64,000 nt of DNA from Desulfotruncus arcticus DSM 17038 (GCF_900113335.1 NZ_FOOX01000018.1:1-64000), one strand, 5' to 3'; shown: positions 50,574 through 60,251, counted from the stretch's first letter. Translations and numbers: made by a program. Notes: generated by a model from the letters alone, not told the origin.

Positions 50574-53246
50574 ATGAGTTTAAAAATACGGTTTTTTTTG
50601 AATTGGGCGGAAGCCTACCAGGCCGGTGCGGCAAAGGCCGGTGGGAAGGGCTGGAACCTGGGGCGTTTAGTCAGGTACGGTTTTCCTGTGCCCGCCGGGG
50701 GAGTCATTTCTACTGAAGCATATAAGCTTTTTATGGAAGAAAACAGCCTCATGCCCGCCCGGAGAAAGCTGTCGGAGAGTATTACCGCGGCCAATATCGG
50801 TGAGAAGGTCGCCGGGCAGTCCCTGGCCGGGTTTAGGGATAGAATAATGTCGGGCATGCTTCCGCCGGGGGTGGAAAAAGAAGTTGCTTCCTGGCTGAAG
50901 AGCTCGGGTAATCCGGGCCGGCCGGTGGCAGTACGGTCTTCGGCGTCCTTGGAGGACTCCGGCGCGGCCTCCTTTGCCGGCGTCCATGAGTCATTTCTGA
51001 ACGTCACCGGTGTCGAAAATATAGCCGTGGCGATAAAGGGCTGCTACGCTTCCCTGTGGACGCCCCGGGCGGTATCCTACAGGAGAAAATTCAACATACC
51101 AGATGAGGAACTGCTCCCCGCGGTGGTGATTATGGATATGGTGAAGGCCAAAGCCGCTGGAATCGGTTTTACCTGTGACCCCAAAACCGGAAGGCGGGAT
51201 GTTTTAGTCATCAACACCAATTACGGCCTGGGTGAGTCGGTGGTGGGCGGCATGGTGGAACCGGATGAATACCATTTGGGTACTGATACCTTTATGCCGC
51301 AAATAATTGAAAAACTGATCGGCAAAAAAGAAGGAAAAACCGTTCCGAAAGAGGGGGGCGGTACGTTTTTCCTGGGTCAAGACAGCAGTAAAGATTATAA
51401 CGGAGGGCAAGTCCTTGCTGATGAAGATATCGTTAAACTTGCCCTGCTGATCCAAAGGGTCTTCGAGGCCCTGGGGGAAGGAGAACAGCACCAGGATGTG
51501 GAGTGGGTATATGACGGCAGGGACTTTTTCCTGGCGCAGTCCAGGCCGGTGACTTCCCTGCCCCGGTACGCCTACCCCGAGCTAAAGAGGCAGCCGGACT
51601 ACTGGTCTAGCGCGAACACAAAGGACGCCCTCCCCATGGTTTTATCCACTCTGACCCGGAAGGTTGTGGATAGCCTCTTCGGAGGCATGGTCTCGGCACC
51701 TTTCCGTGCGGTGGGTTATCCTATCCTGCCCGGACTGAAATACATGAGGGTTTACCAGGGCCGGGTTTATATGAATATGTCATTAGTTCAATGGGAATAT
51801 TTCGATGCCCTGGGGTTCACGCCGGCGGAATCTAACGAGGCCGCGGGAGGGCACACCCCGGAAATACAAATACCACCCGGTAAAAAGGAAGACAAAAGGG
51901 CCGTCCGTCGAAGAAACTGGCGCAAGGTTAAGCTGATGCTTGCCATATCCAGGTTCCAAAGAAAGGCAAAGCAAGGATTTGCAGTAACCCGAGGGCAGGC
52001 AGTTACGTGGTTTAATTGCGACCTTCCAGTTATGAGTGATGGAGATCTACTGGCGGCGCTGAAGAAAAGCAGCCGGTTGGCTGTGGCTTATACAAGTATC
52101 CCGGGCATGATGAATATCTCTACAGGCTTCCCGGCAAAAATGCTGACGGACACCCTGGAAAAAAGTTTCCCCGGCAAGGGGGGTGCCCTGGCCAGCGACA
52201 TCCTGACGGGACAGGGGACTATTACTACCGCGGAACACGGCTACCGTTTGATGGAACTGTCCGAAGCAGCCCGCAAAGAGCCGGCCACCCGGGAGTTTTT
52301 TACTTCGGTAAATTACGAGCCCCGTTTATGGGAGGAAAAGTTGCCGGATAGTTCTGTTTTTAAACAGGCCTTCCAGGCTTACCTGGATGAGTACGGACAC
52401 CGGGCGGTATACGAGGGAGACCTGGCCAACCCCAGGTGGAGGGAGGACCCAACCTATCTCCTGGAAATAGTCCGTTCTATGCTGCATACGGCGGACAGTG
52501 CCAAAATGAAGGCTGTCCAGCATGAAAAAGGAGAAAGGGCCTGGCGGGAAATCCGCAGCGGCGTCTCCCTGTTTAGGCGAATGCTGGTCCGCTACTGGGC
52601 GGGCAAGACCGTACGGGGCATGGAAATGAGGGAAGAAGCCAGGTCCGGGCTGGTCAGGATGCTCGTACCCATGCGCGTTATAGCCCTGGATGTGGGCCGC
52701 CGGTTGGCTGAGCGGGGAGTGTTGGAGAGGAAGGAAGATGTGTTTCACTGTTCCTTTCCCGACCTGGCCGCCATCCTGGCCGGCCATTGGGAAGGCCGTG
52801 GGCTTGCTATGTTGGTGGAAGACCGCAAGAAAAGAAAACAATATCTGGAAAGCCTGGTCGCGCCTGACGTAGTCGCTGACGAAACTCCCCGGCGTCCCAA
52901 CGCTGCCCGGGTTACTCCCGCCACAGGGGGGAACTCATTGTCCGGCATTGGTATCTCCACCGGGAGAGTAACCGGTACAGCCCGATTAATCAGCCACCCC
53001 GATGAAGGAGGCAGGCTGAATCCTGGTGAGGTACTTGTGGCCCCATCCACTGACCCGGGCTGGACACCGTTGTTTCTAAAGGCTGCCGCTCTGATAATGG
53101 AGACCGGTGGTTCCCTCTCCCACGGTGCTATTGTGGCCCGTGAATTCGGTATCCCGGCGGTAATAAACGTTCCGGGGGTAATGAAGGTTATAAAGGACAG
53201 CCAAACGGTTACCGTGGACGGGGAAGAAGGGAAGGTATATCTTTAA
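50574..53246 (+). CDS. PEP-utilizing phosphotransferase, rifampin-phosphotransferase-like architecture
   Basis: A protein of about 890 residues: an N-terminal ATP-grasp PPDK_N domain (about 10-320; GGKGWNLGRL, VRSSASLEDSG), a long central domain without PEP/pyruvate TIM-barrel motifs, and a C-terminal phosphohistidine swivel (GGSLSHGAIVAREFGIP, His near 850). A final swivel with no TIM barrel is the order in rifampin phosphotransferase (about 870 residues), unlike PEP synthase, where the barrel is last. It may phosphorylate an antibiotic or another hydroxyl compound. ATG 50574 follows GGGGGTGG. It is downstream of the TetR gene. Confidence 0.85.
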   Translation: MSLKIRFFLNWAEAYQAGAAKAGGKGWNLGRLVRYGFPVPAGGVISTEAYKLFMEENSLMPARRKLSESITAANIGEKVAGQSLAGFRDRIMSGMLPPGVEKEVASWLKSSGNPGRPVAVRSSASLEDSGAASFAGVHESFLNVTGVENIAVAIKGCYASLWTPRAVSYRRKFNIPDEELLPAVVIMDMVKAKAAGIGFTCDPKTGRRDVLVINTNYGLGESVVGGMVEPDEYHLGTDTFMPQIIEKLIGKKEGKTVPKEGGGTFFLGQDSSKDYNGGQVLADEDIVKLALLIQRVFEALGEGEQHQDVEWVYDGRDFFLAQSRPVTSLPRYAYPELKRQPDYWSSANTKDALPMVLSTLTRKVVDSLFGGMVSAPFRAVGYPILPGLKYMRVYQGRVYMNMSLVQWEYFDALGFTPAESNEAAGGHTPEIQIPPGKKEDKRAVRRRNWRKVKLMLAISRFQRKAKQGFAVTRGQAVTWFNCDLPVMSDGDLLAALKKSSRLAVAYTSIPGMMNISTGFPAKMLTDTLEKSFPGKGGALASDILTGQGTITTAEHGYRLMELSEAARKEPATREFFTSVNYEPRLWEEKLPDSSVFKQAFQAYLDEYGHRAVYEGDLANPRWREDPTYLLEIVRSMLHTADSAKMKAVQHEKGERAWREIRSGVSLFRRMLVRYWAGKTVRGMEMREEARSGLVRMLVPMRVIALDVGRRLAERGVLERKEDVFHCSFPDLAAILAGHWEGRGLAMLVEDRKKRKQYLESLVAPDVVADETPRRPNAARVTPATGGNSLSGIGISTGRVTGTARLISHPDEGGRLNPGEVLVAPSTDPGWTPLFLKAAALIMETGGSLSHGAIVAREFGIPAVINVPGVMKVIKDSQTVTVDGEEGKVYL

Positions 53247-53679
53247 AACTAATAAGCTTCGCAAACTCTCCTTGGTCCCTTGAATACTCTCTCAAATCCT
53301 GATCAAAATATATTTTTTCCAGGGAACTTCTTGTGAACTCATAATTATAGCTGCTGTTCCCCATTTTAATGTTATACCGGATGGTATCCAAATTTTCTAT
53401 CAGGCTAAATAAAACAGCAGAATTACGCAAAATTGTTTTATATATAAAATCCATATCCGACTCATGAAATTGAGTTAAATCATAATCAGCGGATAAGCCA
53501 TATGGCTCTTTTTCAGTATCCAGTGATATTTTGTTCTTGTATTCTCCAAAGGGCAGCTCGTTCAAAAGGTTGGAAACATTGCTGGCATCTCCGATGTAAG
53601 GCGACTTGTATTGTAACAAATCGATATCCCAGCCGACAATAATGCCATCTTTTGTGTTGATACTCTTACCATTTGTCAA
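53209..53679 (-). pseudogene. DUF4825-like fragment
   Basis: The 156-codon frame encodes YKSPYIGDASNVSNLLNELPFGEY and TEKEPYGLSADYD, resembling the DUF4825 domain that usually sits behind a membrane or M56 region. Here the upstream part is missing and no signal peptide is present, so it looks 5'-truncated. The end overlaps the PEP-enzyme gene tail by 38 bases in convergent orientation. It could still be a short intact gene; the start is uncertain. Confidence 0.5.
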
Positions 53680-53697
53680 GAAAGGTTTATATAGAAT

Positions 53698-53730
53698 AGG
53701 CCTCCCGGCCAGGGGGAACCGGAGGCCTTA
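53698..53730. terminator. GC-rich hairpin between Uma2-fusion gene and DUF4825 fragment
   Basis: AGGCCTCCCGG pairs with CCGGAGGCCT with one bulge. The T-run on either side is poor, so termination is uncertain. Confidence 0.4.
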
Positions 53731-53790
53731 TATTTTAAGTTTGCCGGCGAGGGACGACTGCCGGTGTCTATCATATGCCTTTTCGAACGC

Positions 53791-54528
53791 TTATTTAAAG
53801 ATTCTGCCAAGCTCCGCGGATAGTCCTTCAAAAATGTAGGATTGCGCGATTTCGGATTTTCTATAGGTAATACTGCTGCTGATGTTGTTGTCTGCAAAAA
53901 GATAAACGGTAACTTCCCTGTTTATCGGGTTTGCAATCCAGTACTCCCTGACGCCGCATGACATGTAAAGGTCGAGTTTTTTGATCAAATCTTTGCGCCG
54001 CGTACCCTCTGATAAAATCTCCACCACTAGTGCCGGGACGCCCTGATAATAGTCATTTTCATCCAGCTTTTCCTCAAGGTCGCAGATAACCATGATATCA
54101 GGCTGGACAACATTTATATTCTCCGGGTTTCTTTTGAGTGTAATATCATAAGGGGCAACCAGGGGGGTACATTCTTTACCCTGAAACCAGTTGTAAAACA
54201 CACCAAAAAGCTCGGTCAAAGCTATCTGGTGCGCTGTTTTAGGTGAGGCCAGCAGGTATATTTCACCATCTATGTATTCGTATCTTTCCTCGGTATCTTT
54301 GGTCAGCTCCAGAAATTCCTCATAGGATGCCTTTCTGCCGTCACAACCGTATACTTTCGCCTTTTCCATTACCGTACCGGGCACCGCGCCGCAGTCCGAA
54401 ACCGCATCTCTAATGGCTGACAGTTTGGCTATTTCCATACCGTTTCTGGTAATTATGATATCCTCCTGCGCCGCAAGCATCAGGTATTTCCCAAAGTTGT
54501 TCTGCAGTTCCGTTGAGTTGACTTTCAT
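53791..54528 (-). CDS. Phd/YefM-type domain fused to Uma2-family domain
   Basis: A 245-residue protein. The first 45 residues (MKVNSTELQNNFGKYLM ... DIIITRNGMEIAKL) are a Phd/YefM antitoxin DNA-binding domain. From about residue 68 a complete Uma2 domain follows (YEEFLELTKDTEERYEYIDGE in part, QPDIMVICDLEEKL, LVVEILSEGTRRKD, CGVREYWIANP). ATG 54528 with GGAGGG upstream is chosen over the long open frame to 54684. The fusion suggests an autoregulated, possibly toxin-like or defensive function of Uma2 proteins; this is inference. Confidence 0.82.
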   Translation of the reverse strand: MKVNSTELQNNFGKYLMLAAQEDIIITRNGMEIAKLSAIRDAVSDCGAVPGTVMEKAKVYGCDGRKASYEEFLELTKDTEERYEYIDGEIYLLASPKTAHQIALTELFGVFYNWFQGKECTPLVAPYDITLKRNPENINVVQPDIMVICDLEEKLDENDYYQGVPALVVEILSEGTRRKDLIKKLDLYMSCGVREYWIANPINREVTVYLFADNNISSSITYRKSEIAQSYIFEGLSAELGRIFK

Positions 54529-54802
54529 GGACAACCCTCCAATAATAGCTATATTAGCTAAATTAGCCACTGTAATTATATGCCAAAAAAGTGACTGTGT
54601 CAAGGAAAAACAATAACCAGGCCACAAGCGTAACAGAGTTCGCCGCCCCCCGGCCCGTTTGGCCCGGCTACAACTACATAACACAACCTTACGTTTGCCG
54701 TAAAATTTCTAGCACCTTCTTACAGTAATAATATTGACAGAAACATATGTTATAACATAAAATCAATCTATAAAATATAACGTTATATAAGGAGGGGTCA
54801 AT

Positions 54803-55012
54803 ATGAAAAACGAACAACATTACGACAAGATCAGCGTGGAAAAAGAAAAGAAGGGATTTCGCATCCACAGATTGGTTTTTGCTTGTGTTATCCCCTTGCT
54901 AGCGCTAATTAACCTGACGTTTTCGCCTGAATTTATCTGGTTTATCTTTCCCTTAATCGGTTGGGGAATGGGTCTGGCAATACACTATATCAATATACGG
55001 AGCCTGGTTTAA
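54803..55012 (+). CDS. small 2TM-domain membrane protein
   Basis: A 69-residue protein with two membrane helices (LVFACVIPLLALINLTF and FIWFIFPLIGWGMGLAIHY) and basic, hydrophilic ends, typical of the 2TM domain family found alone or on sensor proteins. AAGGAGGGG precedes the ATG. It is followed 33 bases later by the PaaX-family gene. Function unknown. Confidence 0.75.
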   Translation: MKNEQHYDKISVEKEKKGFRIHRLVFACVIPLLALINLTFSPEFIWFIFPLIGWGMGLAIHYINIRSLV

Positions 55013-55045
55013 AACGATACTAAATATAGGTGGAGTGCTGACTTA

Positions 55046-55885
55046 ATGAAAATTATTTTACGTAAAAAAGATAGTGTTACCAGTATTGTCTTATTCATCT
55101 TTAACATCTATGGAGAATATGCAAGCCAATACTCCATTCAACTAAATAATTTAATTGATTTCATGCAGCAGTTTGGCAAGAATGAAACATCAACCCGCAT
55201 GGGTTTGTCCAGAATGGTTAAGGCGGGGATATTAATCAATAAAAAAATTGAGGGTGAGGTTGTCTATCAACTTACTGAATATGGATTTGAAAATATCCAC
55301 AACTGGAATCACGGTATTGCAATGTTTTTTAACCGCTATGAAAAGAGACATCAAGTATGGAATAAGAAATGGTCTGCGATTACTCTGTTGGACTTTAACA
55401 AGTCAGACAAAGAAAGGCAAACAGTTATTGATGATTTAACTGAAATAGGTTTGCGGGAGATAATCAGAAACACCTGGGTTTGCCCATACCAAATGTCAGA
55501 TGAGGTTGACAGTATTGCCGCCAGGGAAAATGTTAAGTATCTCAGTATTAACGACGGTGATATCAGTTTAAACTTTCCTGCAAATGAATTTATAAATGAT
55601 GTCTTTCAAGTTGCATGGATCAGGAAAAGATATCGCGAGTTTCTGGACCTGATGCGGGATATAGAAATGGAATTTGACGAGATAAAAGAAAACGCGGGGT
55701 ATTGTTTGGCACTATTATTCAAACTGGGTTGGAATTTTTACGATATTGCTATTTCCGATCCGGCTTTGCCCAAAGAGTTGCTCAATGATTGGGAGGGCGA
55801 CCGGGTAGTTCAGGAATTTCAACAGCTGCGGACGCGCCTGTATGAAAAAGTAAAGAACTATTGGGACAGGAAAATCAGTTTGTGA
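55046..55885 (+). CDS. PaaX-family transcriptional regulator
   Basis: A 279-residue protein with an N-terminal winged helix (NETSTRMGLSRMVKAGIL, then YQLTEYG), a central Cas2-like alpha/beta domain (WSAITLLDF) and a helical C-terminal domain with WIRKRYREFLDLM. PaaX represses phenylacetate genes via phenylacetyl-CoA. No paa oxygenase genes are present here, so the effector is probably another CoA ester. It starts 25 bases before the metallo-beta-lactamase-fold gene's start region and probably shares its transcript. Confidence 0.88.
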   Translation: MKIILRKKDSVTSIVLFIFNIYGEYASQYSIQLNNLIDFMQQFGKNETSTRMGLSRMVKAGILINKKIEGEVVYQLTEYGFENIHNWNHGIAMFFNRYEKRHQVWNKKWSAITLLDFNKSDKERQTVIDDLTEIGLREIIRNTWVCPYQMSDEVDSIAARENVKYLSINDGDISLNFPANEFINDVFQVAWIRKRYREFLDLMRDIEMEFDEIKENAGYCLALLFKLGWNFYDIAISDPALPKELLNDWEGDRVVQEFQQLRTRLYEKVKNYWDRKISL

Positions 55886-55910
55886 TGATTCGTTAAGGGA
55901 GAGGGTTAAG

Positions 55911-56885
55911 ATGATTAGTCTATTATCATATACTGCTGCCATACTTTTTTTATGTCTGATATCAGCCTTAACTATTCCTGTAATTAAATTTATGAAAAAC
56001 AAAAAGATTGAAAAAACAGTTTGGGAGCACAACAAGCCGGAAAAAATTACAAATTTGGGTGCTGTTAACGAACTAAAGGTTCTGCCCTTAATAGATTTCT
56101 ACACCAGTAATGAGGATTTAATTGGAGAACCAGGCGTAGCATATCTGATTAGTGCGGACGATAAAAAGATCCTTTTTGATGTAGGCTTTAATGCTAAAAA
56201 TGAACACCCGTCACCACTTTTGAAAAACATGAACAAGCTGGGGGTTGAAGTATCTGATATTGATTGCGTTGTAATATCTCATAATCATATTGACCATATA
56301 GGAGGGATTGAAGCTAAGAAAAAAAATACTTTTTCTCTTTCCGGTCAAGAAATTGATTTAAAGGTTAAAGCTTTTGCACCTGAGAAAATGTCCCATGCTA
56401 CTGCGGAAATAGAGGTTATTAAAAAACCCCAAAAACTATTTGAGGGTATTGCATCCATCGGTACGATAGATACGGCAATTTGTTTTATGGGGCTTACCGC
56501 AGAGCAGGCGTTAGCCGTAAATGTAAAAGGCAAAGGAATTGTATTAATTGTGGGATGCGGCCATCAAAGAATAGAAAGAATTATAAAAAGAACCAGGGAT
56601 TTGTTTGAACTGCCTATCTACGGAATAATAGGAGGACTGCATTATCCTGTTGAAACATCCAGGATGAAGTGTAACATGCAAAAAATTATTGGGACTGGAA
56701 AATTGCCATGGCAGAGAATAAGTAAGACTGAAGTTAAAGAAGCAATTGTTGAGTTGGACCAAACCAATCCAAGCATTATTGGAATATCAGCTCACGACAG
56801 TTGTGACTGGGCATTAAATGCATTCAAAGATTATTTTAAGGATAGATATGTAGACGTGATGGTTGGCAAGGAGATAGTAATTTAG
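55911..56885 (+). CDS. membrane-anchored metallo-beta-lactamase-fold hydrolase
   Basis: A 324-residue protein with one N-terminal membrane helix (LLSYTAAILFLCLISALTI) and an MBL fold carrying SHNHIDHIGG (the HxHxDH dinuclear metal motif), a later His in GCGHQ, and a distal His-containing segment (GGLHYP, SAHDSCDW). It resembles the MBL group named for dihydropterin/ribofuranosylaminobenzene synthesis, which includes many uncharacterised hydrolases. It follows the PaaX gene with 25 bases between. Substrate unknown. Confidence 0.85.
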   Translation: MISLLSYTAAILFLCLISALTIPVIKFMKNKKIEKTVWEHNKPEKITNLGAVNELKVLPLIDFYTSNEDLIGEPGVAYLISADDKKILFDVGFNAKNEHPSPLLKNMNKLGVEVSDIDCVVISHNHIDHIGGIEAKKKNTFSLSGQEIDLKVKAFAPEKMSHATAEIEVIKKPQKLFEGIASIGTIDTAICFMGLTAEQALAVNVKGKGIVLIVGCGHQRIERIIKRTRDLFELPIYGIIGGLHYPVETSRMKCNMQKIIGTGKLPWQRISKTEVKEAIVELDQTNPSIIGISAHDSCDWALNAFKDYFKDRYVDVMVGKEIVI

Positions 56886-56910
56886 GCCTTTTAGCCGATA
56901 AGATGTGACA

Positions 56911-56950
56911 AAACCCGCAAGCCTTGGCACACAGGGAATTGCGGGTTTTT
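56911..56950. terminator. bidirectional terminator
   Basis: AAACCCGCAA and TTGCGGGTTTTT form a stem between convergent genes, with T/A runs on both sides. Confidence 0.88.
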
Positions 56951-56964
56951 ATCATACTATAATT

Positions 56965-58209
56965 TTACTCGCTTTCCTCAATCAGCGCCCTGGCTGCGGT
57001 CAGTGCCAGCACCTCGTTGGAACCATCCTCGATAAGTGACGCCCGGGCGTCTCTCAGCAGTTTTTCAATATAATATTCTTTGCTCACCCCATAGCCGCCA
57101 AACAACTGTACCGCTTCGTTGGCAATTTCAAAAGCTGCATTGGTGCAGTATACTTTGGATAAGATGGAGTAACGGGTTACCGGTGGGAAATTGGTGAAAT
57201 TGTAATTCATTACCGCCCGGGATATAGCCCGGGCCGTCTCAACCTTCTGGAACATGTCAAAAAGCTTTTTTTGCACCAGTTGATGTTCGCAAAGAAGCTT
57301 ACCGCCCTGCACCCTAACCTTGGAGTAATCCAGCGCCTCTTCAAAGGCGGCTCTGGCTACGCCGGTAAACATGGCTCCCATAGTGGCGTTGGCAATAGCC
57401 AGCGTGGCGTCCAGCATAGCCTCGTAAGTATCGGGCTGGGTCAGCATAAAATGCTTGGGCAATCGCACATGATCAAAGTAAATCTCTCCCTGAGGCAATT
57501 CCCGCTGACCCATTTTGTCCAGGCATTTGCCCTTGGAAACTCCGGGTAAATCCAAAGGCACCACGGCCACACCGCCGCCGGCCAGCCCCATGGATTTTTC
57601 AATATTTAAAAAGAGCAGGGCATGGGTAGCCTGTGGACCGTTGGAAACCCAGGATGATTTTTGCCCGTTCAACACCCAAACATCCCCGTCCAATCGAGCC
57701 GAAACCTGGCCGGTTATTTTGGGATCCTTAAACCAGGGCAGGCCGATAGTAAGCTGGTCGGAGCCATGGTTGGGTTCGGTAATGGCCCAGCAGCCGATGA
57801 AGCTGTTGTCAACCTTCTCCACAAATGGTTTAACAACCTCCTCAATCACCTTATCCCCGTCGTCCGGAGCCATTGATGCAAAAAAGGCCGGAAAACAATC
57901 AACCCCTATAGATACGGCAAACCCCGAGCTCCCCCAGCCTATTTCTTCCCAAAATATATGAGCTTCAAGGGGGGAGAGTCCCAACCCGCCGTAGTTGTCC
58001 GGAATATACACCGTATGGTAGCCTAACTCCTTCATCTGGCGCATACAGTCCCAGTACACCGAATCCTTTTTCAGCACATCCTCCGGGTTGGCTAACTTAT
58101 CCAGTTCCATGGCTGCCGGGCGCAGCACCTCCCTGGCAAATTTATTTACTGATTTTTTTAAATCCAGCTGCTCATCAGTCAATTCCATATTTAAATCCAA
58201 ATATTCCAT
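56965..58209 (-). CDS. acyl-CoA dehydrogenase family flavoprotein
   Basis: About 414 residues with the complete fold: CWAITEPNHGSD (FAD/substrate loop), QKSSWVSNGPQA, GGYGVSKEYYIEKLLRDA at the C-terminal end. The catalytic base of medium-chain enzymes (the Glu of YEGT) aligns with Asp in IEDGSNE. This is known in some divergent members, and means substrate range or activity cannot be assumed. ATG 58209 (MEYLDLN) is better spaced from AAGGTGG than the ATG six bases upstream. It is the last gene of the operon. Confidence 0.9.
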   Translation of the reverse strand: MEYLDLNMELTDEQLDLKKSVNKFAREVLRPAAMELDKLANPEDVLKKDSVYWDCMRQMKELGYHTVYIPDNYGGLGLSPLEAHIFWEEIGWGSSGFAVSIGVDCFPAFFASMAPDDGDKVIEEVVKPFVEKVDNSFIGCWAITEPNHGSDQLTIGLPWFKDPKITGQVSARLDGDVWVLNGQKSSWVSNGPQATHALLFLNIEKSMGLAGGGVAVVPLDLPGVSKGKCLDKMGQRELPQGEIYFDHVRLPKHFMLTQPDTYEAMLDATLAIANATMGAMFTGVARAAFEEALDYSKVRVQGGKLLCEHQLVQKKLFDMFQKVETARAISRAVMNYNFTNFPPVTRYSILSKVYCTNAAFEIANEAVQLFGGYGVSKEYYIEKLLRDARASLIEDGSNEVLALTAARALIEESE

Positions 58210-58221
58210 GTTCATTCCACC

Positions 58222-59820
58222 TTATCCATTTAATTTGAAAACATTAACGGCCCGGGGACTGAATTCGGCTTTGAGAAGCCGTTCCAGATTCTTTTCCGAA
58301 GCTGTTTTGGGGATCTCCGCCACCACCTGTATATAGGAAGGAACAGCATTACGCTCCAGACCGGCCAGGCAGGCAGTAAATATAGACCGGGGGGCAACTG
58401 TTTTACCCGGGAAGGATACCACCGCGGCAACAATATCGCTTTCCCCTGGCGCCCCGGATGCAGCGGGTATGCCGTAAACACAAACATCGCTGACATCAGG
58501 ATGCTGGGAGATTATTTTTTCCACGTGGCCCGGCTGAATAAAATCACCCTGTCTCCTTAAACCACCGCCGGCGCGAAAATCAAAGTAAAACCAGCCTTCC
58601 TCGTCCCGGTGGCACATATCCCCTGTCCTTAGCCAGCCGCCCCGGGTTTTTTCCGCCGAGGCTTTTTGGTTGTCGTAATACTCCACGTCGGTGCTGCCGC
58701 GTACCATGCGGCAGATTAACTCGCCGATCTCCCCCGGCCCGCATTCAGTATCGTCATCCCGGACCACTTTCATTTCCATCACGCCGTCCAGGGGTTTGCC
58801 AAAGGAACCAACGGGGCCCATTCCCGGTGGATTATGGGCAAAACCACCTTCCACAGCACCATACCATTCGTGAATTTTGACGTTAAACCGCTTTTCAAAA
58901 TCATGCCAGATAGCCGGGGGCGTGCCGGCGCTGATCACCAGGCGTACGGGATTGTCGCCGTCGTTTTCCCCGGGCGGTTCGCTATAAATGCCCATCATCA
59001 TGCCGCCCAGTAGGGAAAAGGTAGTGCAGCTGTATTGGCGGCAGATGTCCCAGATCCTGCTCTTCGTGAATTTGTGGCTAAAAACCGCCGGTATACCCAG
59101 AGCCAGGGAAGGGATAAGGTCCACGGCCTGGGCATTGCCGTGGGTGAGGGAAAGCCCGGTGTACAGCACGTCGGTTGGTTGGTAGCGCCAAATGTTTTTG
59201 GCAAATAGAGCGTACATGCCCAGGCGGTCCTCCTTAACCATCACTCCCTTGGGGTTGCCGGTGGTCCCAGAGGTGTAGATAATCTCCAATGGGGTATTGG
59301 CATCGTTTTTCCGTTTGTCCGGAGGGCTGGTTTGCGGTCCTGCCAGTATTTCAGTCAAGCTTGGGAACCGGTCGCCGACCGCAACTCCGAATAACTCTTT
59401 ATAACTTACGCCCAGCACCGGACAAGCATTTTGATCCAATTCCAGGCAGTCTATTTCATGCAACAAGTCGGCCGTCACAAACACGCCGCGGGCATTTGAG
59501 TTTTCCAACTGATACTGGAGGTTGTCACCCCGGGAGCGGGGGTCTATGGGCACCATTACCGCACCGGTCGCGGAGGCGGCCCATAGCGCGTATACAAATT
59601 CCGGGTGGTTGCGCATAAACACCGCAAATTTATCACCCTGACCGATGCTGTGCTCCCGCAGCACCCGGGCAATTTTGCAACCGTTGACAAAAATGTCTTT
59701 AAAGGTTAAAACCTCTGCCGGGTATTCGCCATATTCAAAGGTCAATATTTTAAAGTCAGGTTTTTTTCCCGCCGCTGCCTCCACTTGATAGGAAAGCAAA
59801 TTCATATTTACCGTAGTCAC
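58222..59820 (-). CDS. AMP-forming acyl-CoA ligase, CaiC-like
   Basis: About 532 residues: P-loop-like IIYTSGTTGNPKGVM, EWYGAVEGG, GWLRTGDMCHRDEEGWFYF and the C-terminal lysine in PKTASEKNLERLL. The hinge reads RRQGDFIQPG, close to carnitine/crotonobetaine-CoA ligase-like enzymes. GTG 59820 is chosen, seven bases after AGGAGG; the TTG at 59826 touches the ribosome site. It activates the carboxylic acid that feeds this second operon; identity unknown. Confidence 0.9.
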   Translation of the reverse strand: MTTVNMNLLSYQVEAAAGKKPDFKILTFEYGEYPAEVLTFKDIFVNGCKIARVLREHSIGQGDKFAVFMRNHPEFVYALWAASATGAVMVPIDPRSRGDNLQYQLENSNARGVFVTADLLHEIDCLELDQNACPVLGVSYKELFGVAVGDRFPSLTEILAGPQTSPPDKRKNDANTPLEIIYTSGTTGNPKGVMVKEDRLGMYALFAKNIWRYQPTDVLYTGLSLTHGNAQAVDLIPSLALGIPAVFSHKFTKSRIWDICRQYSCTTFSLLGGMMMGIYSEPPGENDGDNPVRLVISAGTPPAIWHDFEKRFNVKIHEWYGAVEGGFAHNPPGMGPVGSFGKPLDGVMEMKVVRDDDTECGPGEIGELICRMVRGSTDVEYYDNQKASAEKTRGGWLRTGDMCHRDEEGWFYFDFRAGGGLRRQGDFIQPGHVEKIISQHPDVSDVCVYGIPAASGAPGESDIVAAVVSFPGKTVAPRSIFTACLAGLERNAVPSYIQVVAEIPKTASEKNLERLLKAEFSPRAVNVFKLNG

Positions 59821-59831
59821 TGCCAAACCTC

Positions 59832-60221
59832 CTATCCGGGTAGGTTGTACTTGTCACTAACTGCCGGGTACATTTCATGCAAGGGTTTGAGCAGCGGTAG
59901 CATTTTCATTACTTTAGCCATAGACCCCTTGGAAACAATGAGCTTTTTAGCCAGGGCCGCGGGTAACGACAGTTCCTTTAGCCAGAATTTGTGGGCGGTG
60001 TCCCCGGCCAGGCTCATTTCCACATCAGCTTTTAAATTTTGGTCGCCGGTGAGCACGCCACCCGGCGTAACCCAGAGCGTTCCCGCCGGGTCGGATAAGT
60101 TATACTTAATGTTTAGCCCCGCATCCCTGAACTTTTTACCGTTTTCGGGATGTTCCAGCAGCTGGCTCCACAGGCCGCCCAGTATTTCATACATTTGTTT
60201 GGTATCTTTGTAAACTGCCAT
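59832..60221 (-). CDS. SCP2-domain sterol/acyl-CoA carrier protein
   Basis: A 129-residue SCP2 fold protein (NIKYNLSDPAGTLWVTPGG in the core, DVEMSLAGDTAHKFWLKEL, then SKGSMAKVMKMLPLLKPL). SCP2 domains bind acyl-CoA or lipids. In animal SCP-x the thiolase and SCP2 are fused; here they are adjacent separate genes (31 bases apart), so they probably work together. GGAGGG precedes the ATG. Confidence 0.88.
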   Translation of the reverse strand: MAVYKDTKQMYEILGGLWSQLLEHPENGKKFRDAGLNIKYNLSDPAGTLWVTPGGVLTGDQNLKADVEMSLAGDTAHKFWLKELSLPAALAKKLIVSKGSMAKVMKMLPLLKPLHEMYPAVSDKYNLPG

Positions 60222-60251
60222 TTAAATTTCCCTCCCTGTTTAATATGGAAA

